Assembly: GCF_022569295.1 (NCBI RefSeq) | Contig: NZ_JAKFIA010000001.1 | Span: 2,495,001 to 2,559,000, forward strand | Direction of reading: 5' to 3' | DNA length: 64,000 bases | Source: Pedomonas mirosovicensis | Lineage (GTDB): Bacteria; Pseudomonadota; Alphaproteobacteria; Sphingomonadales; Sphingomonadaceae | Shown: piece after piece, positions 8,477-18,206 of the stretch | Layout: every line of letters starts with the position of its first letter | How positions within the stretch are numbered: position 1 is the stretch's first letter | The notes under the pieces: generated by a model | Database searches by the model: none | The model's input: the letters and a program-made list of their open reading frames with translations, nothing else | Told to the model about the DNA's origin: nothing | Position numbers and translations under genes: made by a program

Positions 8477-9857
8477 ATGGCTCACCGCTTTCACCCCACC
8501 ACCCTGCGCGAATACGATGTGCGCGGCATCGTCGGCGAAACCCTGACGGAAGACGACGCCCGCGCGCTCGGCCGGGGCTTCGGCACGCGGGTGCGCCGCG
8601 CGGGGGGCAGCTGCGTGGCGGTGGGCTACGATGGCCGCCTCTCCTCCCCCGTGCTGGAGGCGGCGCTGGTGGGCGGCCTTACCTCGGCGGGCGTGAAGGT
8701 GGTCCGCATCGGCCTCGGCCCCACCCCCCATGCTCTACTACGCCGTCCACGCGCTGAAGGCGGACGGCGGCATTCAGGTGACCGGCTCGCACAACCCGCC
8801 CAACTACAACGGCTTCAAGATGATGCTGGGCCACGCGCCCTTCTTCGGGCCAGACATCCAGGACCTGGGCCGCATGGCCGAGGCCGAGGACTGGGAGACC
8901 GGCGCGGGCACGTCCGAGCAGGTCGAGATCATGGACGAGTATGTGGACCGGCTGCTGAAGAACTTCTCCGGCGGGCCCTACGCCATCGCCTGGGACCCCG
9001 GCAACGGCGCGGCGGGCCCGGTGGTCGAGAAGCTGGCCCAGCGCCTGCCAGGCCGCCACGTACTCCTCAACACCAAGGTGGACGGCACCTTCCCGGCCCA
9101 CCACCCTGACCCCACCGTCGAGGCCAACCTCGCCCAGCTGCGCGAGGCGGTGGCCACCGAGAGCCTGGACTTCGGCCTCGCCTTCGACGGCGACGGCGAC
9201 CGCATCGGCGCGATCGACGGCGAAGGGCGAATCGTCTGGGGCGACCAGCTGCTGGCCGTGCTGGCGGAGGACCTGCTGCGCGCCGAACCCGGCGCCACCA
9301 TCATCGCCGACGTCAAGGCCAGCAAGGCGCTGTTCGACCGCGTGGCGGAACTCGGCGGCAAGCCCTTGATGTGGAAGACCGGCCACTCGCTCATCAAGGC
9401 CAAGATGAAGGAAGTGGGCAGCCCCCTCGCGGGTGAGATGAGCGGCCACGTATTCTTCGCCCACGACTACTACGGCTTTGATGATGCCCTCTACGCCGCC
9501 ATCCGGCTCATCCAGGCGGTGCACCATCTGGGCGGCAGCCTGACCGCGCTCAAGAGCGCCATGCCGGAGATGATCAACACCCCCGAGATGCGCTTCGGCT
9601 GCCCGGAGGAGCGCAAGTTCGCCGTCGTCGCCGAAGTGCTGGCCCGCCTGCGCGCCGAAGGGGCGAACGTGGACGAGACCGACGGCGCGCGCGTGACGAC
9701 GCCGGACGGCTGGTGGCTGCTGCGCGCCTCCAACACGCAGGCCGTGCTCGTGGCCCGCGCCGAGGCGGATTCGCCGGAAGCGCTGGAGCGGTTGAAGGAG
9801 ACCATCAACGCCCAGCTGGCGGCCAGCGGCATCGAGCCGGTCGAGGCCAACCACTGA
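8477..9857 (+). pseudogene. Phosphomannomutase/phosphoglucomutase, broken by a 1-bp frameshift
   Basis: Two overlapping frames together encode one alpha-D-phosphohexomutase (AlgC/ManB type) of about 460 aa. The first begins [20 protein letters not shown] at 8477 and stays correct until about 8723; the second continues [16 protein letters not shown] at 8730. The catalytic serine is in [12 protein letters not shown] and the Mg loop is DGDGDRIG. The break is at a run of six C (8724-8729); five would restore GPTPMLYYAV. This is either a sequencing error or a real loss. The enzyme interconverts hexose 1- and 6-phosphates for polysaccharide and LPS synthesis. It follows the J-protein gene by 34 bp. 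Confidence 0.85.
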
Positions 9858-9879
9858 GGCGGATTGGTTGCAGTTCGCG

Positions 9880-9950
9880 GGAGGGGTTCGCCCCTCCTAC
9901 ACCTCCCATTCGTTAGATAAGGGCCGTGTCCTGTACAAAGGGCGCGGCCC
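9880..9950 (+). repeat. Dispersed hairpin repeat, copy 3 (single)
   Basis: GGAGGGG and CCCCTCC arms around a TTCG loop (about 9890-9908), then TACACCTCCCATTCGTTAG and GGGCCGTG, the same order of parts as the other copies. It lies after the phosphohexomutase gene. Confidence 0.65.
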
Positions 9951-10062
9951 TTTCCTTTGGCCGGGGCGGGCGCGCACGAAAACACGGCCGCTGAAACTCA
10001 GGGACGCAGGGGCCTGAGCCCCCCTGCGATCAAACCCCTGCACACTCTCCGGCATCGCTTTT

Positions 10063-10074
10063 GCTGCACCGCAC
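10063..10074. promoter_or_regulatory. Possible second PhaR-type site, imperfect
   Basis: CTGC at 10064-10067, ACC, then GCAC. The 12-base TGCTGCACCGCA is the exact reverse complement of part of the downstream palindrome, so the two sites form a spaced inverted pair. Confidence 0.4.
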
Positions 10075-10081
10075 AATATTC

Positions 10082-10110
10082 TTGATTTAGGCTGCCTGTT
10101 GGCTTATCTG
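10082..10110 (+). promoter_or_regulatory. Predicted phasin promoter
   Basis: TTGATT (10082-10087), a 17-bp spacer and TATCTG (10105-10110). Transcription would start near 10117, at the left edge of the CTGC-N3-GCAG palindrome. Confidence 0.5.
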
Positions 10111-10118
10111 TCACCTCG

Positions 10119-10135
10119 ATGCTGCGGTGCAGCAT
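10119..10135. promoter_or_regulatory. Predicted PhaR operator
   Basis: A 17-bp palindrome ATGCTGC-GGT-GCAGCAT containing CTGC-N3-GCAG. This matches the CTGC-N3-4-GCAG motif reported for PhaR, the polyhydroxybutyrate-sensing repressor of phasin genes in Paracoccus and Rhodobacter. Its overlap with the predicted start site fits repression. Confidence 0.65.
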
Positions 10136-10246
10136 GATCTTACAACCCGTCACGTTGCGGTAGTCGCGTTTCCCGAACAAGCCCAATTGACCCCCCGTAT
10201 GGCCAGCCTCTTCCGGAGGCTGGCCGCCCCTTCAGGAGCAGGCAGC

Positions 10247-10699
10247 ATGAGCGAGACGACGAAACCCACCTTCGGCCCCAGTTTCGGCGAGGCCTTTGCA
10301 TCGAGCTTCGAGGCAATGGCGGAACAGTGGCAGCCGCACATGGAAGACGCCTTCCAGCAGTTCGCCGCCATGACCCTGATGTCGAAGGAAACAGCGGACG
10401 CCTTCCTCGCCTCCTCCCGCGCCGCGGCGCGCGGCTTTGGCGACCTGTCGAAGGCGGCGGCCAGCGCCTCCGAGCGCGCCGTGACCAAAACCGCCGAGAC
10501 CGCCCGCCGCCTGGCAGACGCCAAGGACCCGCAAACCTTCGCCATCCGCCAGCAGGCCGCGTTCAAGGAGCAGTTCGATACGATGGTGGCCGAGGCCTCC
10601 AAGGCGACCGAACTGGGCCTCAAGATCGCCAGCGACGTCTCCGAGCCGCTCGCCAACCGCTGGTCGGTGATGTTCCAGCAGACCGGCCGCGCCGCCTGA
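10247..10699 (+). CDS. Phasin family protein
   Basis: A 150-aa, mostly helical, alanine-rich protein with the phasin pattern: FAAMTLMSKETADAFLASSR, LAD.KDPQTFAIRQQAAFKEQFDTM, and EASKATELGLKIASDVSEPL. Phasins coat polyhydroxyalkanoate granules. The CTGC-N3-GCAG operator upstream supports a PHA-linked role. AGGAG (10234-10238 region) precedes the ATG at 10247. No PHA synthase lies in the window, so granule formation must be encoded elsewhere. Confidence 0.88.
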   Translation: MSETTKPTFGPSFGEAFASSFEAMAEQWQPHMEDAFQQFAAMTLMSKETADAFLASSRAAARGFGDLSKAAASASERAVTKTAETARRLADAKDPQTFAIRQQAAFKEQFDTMVAEASKATELGLKIASDVSEPLANRWSVMFQQTGRAA

Positions 10700-11212
10700 C
10701 AAACCCTCCGGCCTTAATGAAGGGCCGGCACCCCTAAAGGCGCAGCGCTGCCGCGCCGGGCGGATATCCAAGGCCGCCCGGCTTATGCGCGTCTTCCCCC
10801 GCGTTCTTCGCGCCCCTGAATGCGCCCCGTGAATGTGAGGGGATGATCGTTCGACCCCTGGCTCTGGAAACACGGCCGGACCATCGCCATTTAATGATCG
10901 GGAACCCAGCCCTCCTGTCGCCATCGCGCTGTCCGCGTTGCCTTTCCGGCCCGGCGCGCTTCGGGCGGCAAGGGAACCGAACCGGCGCGCCTGACGTTGC
11001 TGGCGTCGTTTGGGCTGGCCGCGCCAGGGCGGCACTTTAGGGCTGGCCGCGCCGGGGGCGGGCGTTCGGGTGGGACCCCCTTCCGATGCCGCCTTCGGTT
11101 TATTATCTTAAGAACAAGAAGAGACACGGCGTCGGAACTTTCGGCCTCAGGCCAACCGGACGCCAGGGCAAGAGCGCCCAGATGGAAGCGAATGCGCGAC
11201 GTGGGAGTCATG
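10700..11212 (+). other. Intergenic region between phasin and clpS
   Basis: No gene is seen. It has a CCGGCC/GGCCGG hairpin at 10708-10728 with no T-run, and two direct copies of GGGCTGGCCGCGCC at 11012-11025 and 11040-11053. A short AT-rich stretch at about 11098-11120 may carry the clpS promoter. Confidence 0.5.
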
Positions 11213-11584
11213 ATGGTAGCAGACTGGACCAGGGACGGATTGATCCGCATGGGGCCTGACTCCGACCGGGACCACGAGGATGATGGCCACGCCGGGACCG
11301 GCGTCATCGCGCAGACGAAGACGCGGACCCGTAAGCCGTCGATGTACAAGGTCTTGATGCTGAACGACGATTACACCCCGATGGAGTTTGTCGTTCATGT
11401 TCTGCAGCGGTTCTTCCGCATGTCTGCGGAGGATGCCACCCGCATCATGATGCATGTGCATCAGCGCGGCGTCGGCGTGTGCGGCATCTTCACCTACGAG
11501 GTTGCCGAAACCAAGGTGAACCAGGTGGTGGATTTCGCCCGCAAGCACCAGCATCCGCTCCAGTGCACGCTGGAGAAGGCCTGA
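11213..11584 (+). CDS. clpS: ATP-dependent Clp protease adaptor ClpS
   Basis: ClpS delivers N-degron substrates to ClpAP and binds the ClpA N-domain. The core is intact: [24 protein letters not shown] (first twenty or so residues forming the substrate pocket, including the N-D-D motif), then [23 protein letters not shown], and the final [10 protein letters not shown]. The N-terminal extension is acidic. The start is uncertain: ATG 11213 has GGGAG just upstream (123 aa), and ATG 11249 would give 111 aa, close to the usual length. clpA follows about 350 bp downstream with its own probable promoter, since a terminator intervenes. Confidence 0.95.
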   Translation: MVADWTRDGLIRMGPDSDRDHEDDGHAGTGVIAQTKTRTRKPSMYKVLMLNDDYTPMEFVVHVLQRFFRMSAEDATRIMMHVHQRGVGVCGIFTYEVAETKVNQVVDFARKHQHPLQCTLEKA

Positions 11585-11587
11585 TCG

Positions 11588-11616
11588 GCCCGAGCACTTT
11601 TCTCGGGCGCTTTTCT
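11588..11616 (+). terminator. Rho-independent terminator after clpS
   Basis: GCCCGAG (11588-11594) pairs with CTCGGGC (11602-11608), followed by GCTTTTC. It would separate clpS from clpA, implying a second promoter for clpA. Confidence 0.7.
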
Positions 11617-11932
11617 CCCTTTGCGGGAAACTGCCGCGCCTCGCCGAGGGGCTTTGGCGGCGGCCCGCGCCATGCGTCGAATCGCCTGCACTGTACAGGC
11701 GGGCGGACGCGAAACGGTGACGGCAGAGAGGAGGTATCCTTTCTGCCCGCCGGGCCAGCCTGCTATTCCGGGCCGCGAGCAGGGCTCGGTTGATCCCCTG
11801 TCCAGGCTGGTTTCATCGCGGTTTTCCGGCCGTTGCACATCGCACCTCTTGATTGCAGGCCGATCTCGACCGATCTTTTTGAACAGAAGCGGATCGGCGC
11901 GTTACCCGCGGTGATCCAGCGGGAGTGAATGA
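11617..11932 (+). other. Intergenic region upstream of clpA
   Basis: About 316 bp without a gene. It should contain a clpA promoter, since a terminator follows clpS, but no clear sigma70 or heat-shock pattern stands out; TTGATTGCAGG near 11850 is a weak -35 candidate. Confidence 0.4.
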
Positions 11933-14272
11933 ATGCCGTCGTTCTCAAAACAGCTTGAACAGACCCTGCACAAGGCGCTGGCGGAAGCCGGCAGCCGCCG
12001 TCACGAATATGCGACGCTCGAGCACCTGCTCATGGCGCTGGTCGATGACCGCGATGCCGCCTCCGTGATGCGCGCCTGCGGGGTCGATCTCGACGACCTG
12101 AGCCAGCAGGTGACGCATTATCTCGACACCGAGCTGGACTCGCTGCGCTCCGAGGACGCGCTCGACCCGACGCCGACCGCCGGTTTCCAGCGGGTGGTGC
12201 AGCGGGCGATCTTGCATGTGCAGTCCTCCGGCCGGGAAGAGGTCACGGGCGCCAACGTGCTCGTCGCCCTGTTCTCGGAACGGGAAAGCCATGCCGTCTA
12301 CTTCCTCCAACAGCAGGACATGACCCGGCTGGATGCCGTCTCCTTCATCTCCCATGGCATTGCCAAGGTGCAGGGCATGACCGAGCCGCGCCGGGTGCGC
12401 GGCGCGCAGGAGGAGCCCCAGTCGGAAGAGCAGAAGGCCGCCAAGGGCCAGAAGCAGCAGAAGGCGTCGGATTCCGCGCTGAAGCAGTTCTGCGTCAACC
12501 TCAACGACAAGGCGCGCACGGGCAAGATCGACCCGCTCATCGGCCGCGCCGCCGAGGTTGAGCGTACCATCCAGATTCTCTGCCGCCGCTCCAAGAACAA
12601 CCCGCTCTACGTGGGCGACCCCGGCGTCGGCAAGACCGCGATCGCCGAAGGGCTGGCCCGCAAGATTGTCGAGGGTGATGTGCCCGACGTGCTGCAGGGC
12701 GCCATCATCTACGCGCTCGACATGGGCGCGCTGCTGGCCGGCACCCGCTATCGCGGCGACTTCGAGGAGCGGCTGAAGGCGGTGGTCGCCGAGCTGGAGG
12801 CCATGCCGCACGCCATCCTGTTCATCGATGAGATCCACACCGTCATCGGCGCGGGCGCGACCTCGGGCGGGGCGATGGACGCCTCCAACCTGCTGAAGCC
12901 CGCCCTGTCCTCGGGCACGATCCGCTGCATCGGCTCCACCACCTACAAGGAGTTCCGCAGCCACTTCGAGAAGGACCGGGCGCTCTTGCGCCGCTTCCAG
13001 AAGATCGACGTCAACGAGCCGTCGCTGGAAGATACGGTCAAGATCATGACGGGCCTCAAGCCCTACTTCGAGAGCCACCACAAGGTGAAGTACACCGCCG
13101 AGGCCATCAAGGCGGCGGTGGACCTCTCGGCCCGCTACATCACCGACCGCAAGCTGCCGGACAAGGCCATCGACGTGATCGACGAGGCCGGCGCCTCGCA
13201 GATGCTGGTGCCTGCGCCCAAGCGCAAGAAGGTGGTGGGCATCAAGGAGATCGAGGCGGTGGTCGCCAAGATCGCCCGCATCCCGCCCAAGTCCGTCTCG
13301 ACGGATGACAAGAAGACCCTCGCCAACCTTCAGGGCGACCTGAAGCGCGTGGTCTTCGGGCAGGACAAGGCCATCGAGGCGCTGGCGACGGCGATCAAGC
13401 TGGCCCGCGCAGGCCTGCGCGAGCCGACCAAGCCGATCGGCTCCTACCTGTTCTCCGGCCCGACCGGCGTCGGCAAGACGGAAGTCGCCCGCCAGCTCGC
13501 CAACCTCATGGGGATCGAGCTGATCCGGTTCGACATGTCGGAGTACATGGAGCGCCACTCGGTCAGCCGCCTCATCGGCGCGCCTCCGGGCTACGTGGGC
13601 TTCGACCAGGGCGGCCAGCTCACCGACGCCGTCGACCAGCATCCGCACTGCGTGCTGCTGCTCGACGAGATCGAGAAGGCGCACCCGGACCTGTTCAACA
13701 TCCTCCTGCAGGTGATGGACAACGGCAAGCTGACCGATCACCACGGCAAGACCGTCGATTTCCGCAACGTGGTCCTCATCATGACCACCAACGCGGGCGC
13801 GTCGGAAATGGCCAAGGAATCGATCGGCTTCGGCCGCGGCACCCGCGAGGGCGAGGACGAGGAAGCAATCAAGAAGCTGTTCGCGCCCGAGTTCCGCAAC
13901 CGCCTGGATGCGATCATTCCGTTCGACTACCTGCCGCCGGAAGTGGTCGCCCGCGTGGTCGAGAAGTTCATTCTCCAGCTGGAAATGCAGCTGGCGGAGC
14001 GCAACGTCCACATCTCGCTCACCGACGAGGCCAAGGCCTGGCTGACGGCGCGCGGCTACGACAAGCTGTATGGCGCGCGGCCCATGTCGCGCCTCATCCA
14101 AGAGGAGATCAAGAAGCCGCTGGCCGACGAACTCCTCTTCGGCAAGCTGGCCAAGGGCGGCGAGGTGCGCGTGCGCCTGAAGGACGGCAAGCTGGGCTTC
14201 GAGATCGTGCCCGCCGCGCCGCCCTCCGGCAATGCCAAGGGCAAGGCGCGCAAGCCCAAGGTCGAGGCATAG
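11933..14272 (+). CDS. clpA: ATP-dependent Clp protease ATP-binding subunit ClpA
   Basis: Unfoldase of the ClpAP protease, 779 aa. The N-domain (about 1-145) has two Clp_N repeats ([16 protein letters not shown] and [16 protein letters not shown]). The first AAA+ module has Walker [10 protein letters not shown] and Walker [10 protein letters not shown]; the second has GPTGVGKTE and [11 protein letters not shown]. The C-terminal D2-small domain follows, with an Ala/Lys-rich tail. A Lys/Gln-rich linker (about 150-180) follows the N-domain. It works with ClpS, encoded just upstream, and also degrades SsrA-tagged proteins. clpP is not in the window. Confidence 0.97.
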   Translation: MPSFSKQLEQTLHKALAEAGSRRHEYATLEHLLMALVDDRDAASVMRACGVDLDDLSQQVTHYLDTELDSLRSEDALDPTPTAGFQRVVQRAILHVQSSGREEVTGANVLVALFSERESHAVYFLQQQDMTRLDAVSFISHGIAKVQGMTEPRRVRGAQEEPQSEEQKAAKGQKQQKASDSALKQFCVNLNDKARTGKIDPLIGRAAEVERTIQILCRRSKNNPLYVGDPGVGKTAIAEGLARKIVEGDVPDVLQGAIIYALDMGALLAGTRYRGDFEERLKAVVAELEAMPHAILFIDEIHTVIGAGATSGGAMDASNLLKPALSSGTIRCIGSTTYKEFRSHFEKDRALLRRFQKIDVNEPSLEDTVKIMTGLKPYFESHHKVKYTAEAIKAAVDLSARYITDRKLPDKAIDVIDEAGASQMLVPAPKRKKVVGIKEIEAVVAKIARIPPKSVSTDDKKTLANLQGDLKRVVFGQDKAIEALATAIKLARAGLREPTKPIGSYLFSGPTGVGKTEVARQLANLMGIELIRFDMSEYMERHSVSRLIGAPPGYVGFDQGGQLTDAVDQHPHCVLLLDEIEKAHPDLFNILLQVMDNGKLTDHHGKTVDFRNVVLIMTTNAGASEMAKESIGFGRGTREGEDEEAIKKLFAPEFRNRLDAIIPFDYLPPEVVARVVEKFILQLEMQLAERNVHISLTDEAKAWLTARGYDKLYGARPMSRLIQEEIKKPLADELLFGKLAKGGEVRVRLKDGKLGFEIVPAAPPSGNAKGKARKPKVEA

Positions 14273-14298
14273 GCCAGACCCAAATTAGGAAACACATC

Positions 14299-14332
14299 GG
14301 CGCGGGGAGATCTTCTTCCCGCGCCTTTTCTT
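14299..14332 (+). terminator. Rho-independent terminator after clpA
   Basis: GGCGCGGG and CCCGCGCC arms around a GAGATCTTCTT loop, followed by TTTTCTTT. Confidence 0.85.
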
Positions 14333-14496
14333 TGCGTGCCGTGCCCGGACGTTTCCCTGGTTAATCCTCGCAATTTCCACAACCCTGTTTCAGTCTATGT
14401 CTGAAAGGGCTATGTCCCGCCTGTGCCGGATCGCACCGATCCGCGCCCGGGCTGCGGGCATCTCCTGATCGTCATTGTAAAAAGGGGCAGCGGCAG

Positions 14497-15774
14497 ATGG
14501 ACATGACCGGCCAGGTGGACGGGTGGAGACGACGCGCGGCCACCCTCATCGGCGCCATTCTGGTTGGACTTGTCGCCCTCGCCTTCGCCTGGCTCGCCGA
14601 TGCCACACAGGAGAAATTCGGCGGCCTCTGGAATGACATGCCCGTTGTCGCGGGCCTCATCTCCCCGCTCCTGTTCGCCCTGCTCGCCTGGATCACCCTG
14701 CGCTGGGTGCCGGATGCGCGCGGCTCGGGCATCCCGCAGGTCATTGCCGTGGCCCGCCATCCGGAGAACAGCCGGATGCAGGCGCTCGTCTCCCTGCGGA
14801 CGGCGTTCGCCAAATTCTGGCTGACGGTCGCGGCTCTGCTGGGCGGCGCGTCGGTCGGGCGCGAGGGACCGACCGTGCAGGTCGGCGCGGCGCTGATGAT
14901 GACGGTCCACCGGTGGCTGCGCGTGCCCGCAACGCCGGGCGTGCTGATCGCCGGCGGCGCGGCGGGCGTGGCGGCCGCATTCAACACGCCCCTGGCCGGC
15001 GTTGCCTTCGCCATCGAGGAGCTGGCCTCCGCCTACGAGCAGCGCCTCGCCGTGCTGGTGATGGGCGCGGTGATGGTGTCGGGTCTCGTCAGCCTCGGCA
15101 TCGCGGGAGACTACATCTACCTCGGCGCCATGCACGAGCGGCTGACCTTCAGCGCCGCCATCTATGGCGCGATGGTGGCCGGCGTCGCCGGCGGCATCAT
15201 CGGCGGGCTGTTCACCCGCTCCATGCTGTACATGGCCGCGCCCCGGAGCGCATGGATCGCCCGGCTGCGGTCGCGCCCGGTGCTGTTCGCCGCCGGGTGC
15301 GGCCTCGTCGTGGCGCTGACCGGCCTTGCAACGAACGGAATGACTTGGGGCACCGGCTACGAAGCCGCCCGCACCATGGTGGAAGGGGAAGGCGCGCCCT
15401 TCTGGTACGCCATCGCCAAGTGGATCGCCTCCTTCGCCACCGCCATCAGCGGCATTCCAGGCGGCATCTTCGCGCCGTCGCTGTCGGTGGGCGCGGGCGT
15501 CGGCAACATGCTGGCCGGCCTGTTCCCCAGCCAGCCGGCCGGGGCCATCGTGCTCCTCGGCATGATCGGCTACTTCACCGGCGTCGTGCGCGCGCCGCTG
15601 ACCGCCGTCATCATCGTCATGGAGGCCACCAACGCCCGCGGCCTGATCCTGCCCCTGTTCGCAACGGCCCTCATCGCGGATTGGGTTAGCGCGATGATCT
15701 GCCCCACCCGGCTCTACCACGGCCTGGCCCAGCCCTTCCTGCAACTGGCAAAGCCGGTGCACGAGCGCGGCTAG
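14497..15774 (+). CDS. ClC-family chloride channel/antiporter
   Basis: A 425-aa polytopic inner-membrane protein with the three ClC selectivity-filter signatures: GSGIPQV (about residue 77), GREGPTVQ (about 123) and GIFAPSL (about 325). There are about ten hydrophobic helices and no C-terminal CBS domains, as in bacterial short forms. The GREGP glutamate is the gating residue, so it could be a channel or a Cl-/H+ exchanger. The ATG at 14497 follows GGGGCAGCGG. It is a single-gene unit between clpA and an unknown gene. Confidence 0.92.
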   Translation: MDMTGQVDGWRRRAATLIGAILVGLVALAFAWLADATQEKFGGLWNDMPVVAGLISPLLFALLAWITLRWVPDARGSGIPQVIAVARHPENSRMQALVSLRTAFAKFWLTVAALLGGASVGREGPTVQVGAALMMTVHRWLRVPATPGVLIAGGAAGVAAAFNTPLAGVAFAIEELASAYEQRLAVLVMGAVMVSGLVSLGIAGDYIYLGAMHERLTFSAAIYGAMVAGVAGGIIGGLFTRSMLYMAAPRSAWIARLRSRPVLFAAGCGLVVALTGLATNGMTWGTGYEAARTMVEGEGAPFWYAIAKWIASFATAISGIPGGIFAPSLSVGAGVGNMLAGLFPSQPAGAIVLLGMIGYFTGVVRAPLTAVIIVMEATNARGLILPLFATALIADWVSAMICPTRLYHGLAQPFLQLAKPVHERG

Positions 15775-16012
15775 CCAAGTGTTACGCTCAAGGAACGGAA
15801 TTCATGCTTAATGCGTGATTAACCTCAGCCGATTTTCTCAAATTGACCAAAGATCATTAAGACTTCTCAACTAAATACGCTGCACTGTTTCATCTTGGCG
15901 TTCTGCTTTCGGCGAAAGGCCACAAAAGCCATTTCACTTTACGGTGGTTCGGTCTATTGACGGAAGGCAGCGCGGGAGGCGTGTTTCCCCGGCGTTTTTC
16001 CTGAGGGCGGTG

Positions 16013-16533
16013 ATGGCAGAGAGCGATCCCAGTGAAGAGAACTTGCTGGCCGTGGCCGCGCCACGCAGCCGCCGTGCGGCTGCGCTGATGGATTTGCTGA
16101 TCTACGAGCGCGGGCTGGACCTGGGCGCGGTTTCCCCGATCCACAGCCGTATAACGCGCGCGCGCTGTACAAGCTGATCGTGCAGGCGATGACCGGCGAC
16201 ACCGGGCACAAGGGGTTGAAGCCCAGTCTTCCGCCCGAGCTGATCCTGGCGGTGGACGGCCAGGCGCTGGCCCATGTGCTGCGAACCGCCGCGTTGCATT
16301 TCAAAACGGAAAAGCCGCTCACCGTGCAGGCGACCATTTCGGGCGACCGGCTGCGGATTCAGGTGAAGTCCGCCGCGACCAAGGCCATTGTGGACGACGC
16401 GGGGCTGCGCCAGAAAATCGAGAAATCGCTGGCCATCCTGGGGGCGGAGCTGGATCTCGACCCGCTCACTCCCAGCACCATGGCCCTGCTTCTGGCCCTG
16501 CCGCCGCAGCAGACGCGCGCCCGGCGGCGATAA
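16013..16533 (+). pseudogene. Uncharacterised protein, frame broken at a C run
   Basis: Reads from ATG 16013 (MAESDPSEENLLAVAAP) to about 16137, then continues in another frame as DPQPYNARALYKLIVQAMTGD to the stop at 16533, about 173 aa in all. Inserting one C into the CCCC at 16134-16137 joins the halves as AVSPDPQPYN. The C-terminal half has a segment LILAVDGQALAHVLRTAALHF followed by two beta-like strands (LTVQATISG, RLRIQVKS), which faintly resembles a degenerate HATPase. I do not recognise the family. The gene ends 28 bp from hisI on the opposite strand. Confidence 0.6.
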
Positions 16534-16561
16534 GGCGCGGGCCAGCCCGGCTTCCGGGCCT

Positions 16562-17008
16562 TTACTTCCCGTAAACCGCCTTGGGATCGTAGGCCTTCTC
16601 GGCCACGGCCTGCAACGCGGGGGCCTCGTCGCCGAGCGGCCCGGTCCCCACCGGCACGGCGCGGTAGAAGCAGCCGGGATAACCCACGTGGCACTGGCCC
16701 TGCCCGTGAACGTCTACCTTCATCCACACCGCGTCCTGGTCGCAGTCGACGCGCAGCTCGACCACATGCTGCACATGGCCCGAAGTGCCGCCCTTCAGCC
16801 ACAGCGACTGGCGGGAGCGGGACCAGTAGTGCGCCTGACCGGTCTCGATGGTCTTCTGAAGCGCCTCGGCGTTCATGTGGGCAACCATCAGCACCTCGCC
16901 GGTCCCGGCATCGGTGGCAACCGCGGTAATCAGGCCCTTCTCATCGAAACGCGGCGCGAGCGTCGCGCCTTCCTCCTGCTCGTGGGTCGGCAGATTGGTT
17001 GCGAACAT
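16562..17008 (-). CDS. hisI: Phosphoribosyl-AMP cyclohydrolase
   Basis: Third step of histidine synthesis, opening the adenine ring of PR-AMP. The 148-aa protein has the zinc-site signatures: [34 protein letters not shown], then [14 protein letters not shown] and [11 protein letters not shown] with the conserved cysteines. No HisE domain is fused. The ATG at 17008 is chosen since the open frame further upstream runs through the LysR terminator hairpin. Other his genes are not in the window. Confidence 0.95.
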   Translation of the reverse strand: MFATNLPTHEQEEGATLAPRFDEKGLITAVATDAGTGEVLMVAHMNAEALQKTIETGQAHYWSRSRQSLWLKGGTSGHVQHVVELRVDCDQDAVWMKVDVHGQGQCHVGYPGCFYRAVPVGTGPLGDEAPALQAVAEKAYDPKAVYGK

Positions 17009-17047
17009 GGGGCGGCCTCCGTCGGTTGCGTGCGCCCGCCCTACCAG

Positions 17048-17073
17048 CAAAACGCCCGCCGTGAAAGGCGGGC
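17048..17073 (-). terminator. Terminator after the LysR gene
   Basis: On the minus strand GCCCGCC and GGCGGGC arms (17054-17073) are followed by GTTTTG. It separates the LysR gene from hisI. Confidence 0.7.
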
Positions 17074-17097
17074 ATTCAGGGCCGGGCACCGCGGGCG

Positions 17098-18024
17098 CTA
17101 GCCTTGCTGCGGCGCAATCTCCGCCAGGTGCTGCGCCTCGAAGGCCGTACCCAGCGCATCCAGGAACAGCCGCACGGCCGGCACAAGGCCGCGCCGGGTG
17201 GGGAAGACGGCATGAACCAGCCCTTCCGGATGCTTCCAGTCCGGCAGAATCGGCTCAAGGTCCCCTCGGGCCACATCGTCGCCGATCATCCAGTCCGGCA
17301 GCAGGACGACGCCGAGGCCATCCAGGGCCGCTTGACGCAGCATCATCATTTCATCGCTGACGAGCCGGGGCTGAAACGGCGTCTTGCAGACCCGGCTGTC
17401 TTGCCCGGTCATGAGCCAGGCGTGCTCCCCGGTTGAGCGGACCATGTCCAGGCTGTCGAATCGCGCCAGGTCCTCCGGCCGCTCGGGCCGCCCCAGCCGG
17501 TCGAGAAGTGCGGGGCTGGCCACCAGCAGCGATTTCGCCGGGGCCAGCTTCTTGATGATGAGCTCGCTTTCCTCGATCGGCGGCTGGCGCACCCGTATCG
17601 CCAGGTCGAGCCCTTCCTCAATCACATCGACCCGCCGGTTGGTCACCTCCACATGGACGCGCACGCGCGGGTGATCCGCCATGAAGCGCGACACCATGGT
17701 TGCCAGCGCGCCCCTGGCCAGCATTACCGGACAGCTCAGCCGCACCGTCCCGCGCGGTTCGGTCTGGACGCGGTCAACGGCCTCCTGCGCCGCCTGCGCC
17801 TCCGACACCATCGCCAGGCAGTGGCGGTAGTAGAGCCGGCCGATCTCCGTCACCGAAAACCGGCGGGTGGAGCGATGCAACAGCCGCACGCCAAGCCGCT
17901 CCTCAAGCAGCGCAATGCGGCGGCTGAGCTTTGATTTCGGAACGCCGGTGGCGCGGCTCGCGGCAGCGAAGCCCTCGTGCTCCACAACCTGCGCGAAGAA
18001 ATAAAGATCGTTCAGATCCTGCAT
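17098..18024 (-). CDS. LysR-family regulator, divergent from the FMN reductase
   Basis: A 308-aa LysR-type regulator. The helix-turn-helix is in [27 protein letters not shown] near the N-terminus (shown here as its core, [17 protein letters not shown]), followed by a periplasmic-binding-like effector domain. The M at 18024 ([10 protein letters not shown]) matches the usual LysR start. It is divergent from the NADPH-dependent FMN reductase gene with a 182-bp gap, the classical arrangement for control of the neighbour. The effector is unknown. Confidence 0.9.
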   Translation of the reverse strand: MQDLNDLYFFAQVVEHEGFAAASRATGVPKSKLSRRIALLEERLGVRLLHRSTRRFSVTEIGRLYYRHCLAMVSEAQAAQEAVDRVQTEPRGTVRLSCPVMLARGALATMVSRFMADHPRVRVHVEVTNRRVDVIEEGLDLAIRVRQPPIEESELIIKKLAPAKSLLVASPALLDRLGRPERPEDLARFDSLDMVRSTGEHAWLMTGQDSRVCKTPFQPRLVSDEMMMLRQAALDGLGVVLLPDWMIGDDVARGDLEPILPDWKHPEGLVHAVFPTRRGLVPAVRLFLDALGTAFEAQHLAEIAPQQG

Positions 18025-18037
18025 CCGGCCCGCCTCA

Positions 18038-18120
18038 TTGTCCCATTGATAGAACACTCAAGCCTAGTTTTGCCATCTTCCGGCGGATTTGTCCCAGATC
18101 TATTTGTAATTCCGAGACAA
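18038..18120. promoter_or_regulatory. Possible LysR binding sites in the divergent promoter
   Basis: TTGTCCCA occurs at 18038-18045 and again at 18089-18096, with an inverted CCGAGACAA at about 18112-18120. The spacing suits a LysR tetramer on the shared promoter. This is pattern-based only. Confidence 0.3.
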
Positions 18121-18206
18121 GGGCAGCAGGCCGTTGCAGCACTGGAACCGGCTCAGCGGGGGCAGCCCAACCCACGATTTCGATGATGTAGGGAAGGAAA
18201 ACCGCC

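Larger units (their letters stand above)
9858..10246 (+). other. Intergenic region: hairpin repeat, phasin promoter and operators
   Basis: From left to right it holds a dispersed hairpin element (about 9880-9950), a CTGC-N3-GCAC half-matching site, a sigma70-like promoter, a perfect CTGC-N3-GCAG palindrome, and a GGCCAGCCTC/GAGGCTGGCC hairpin at about 10201-10225 just before the phasin ribosome-binding site. No protein gene is seen. Confidence 0.6.

Noticed and set aside
11945-14101. 718-codon open frame on the minus strand over clpA
   Set aside because: It is the antisense shadow of a strongly conserved gene, with His/Leu/Asp/Arg-skewed composition and no motif; GC-rich codon bias keeps the opposite strand open.
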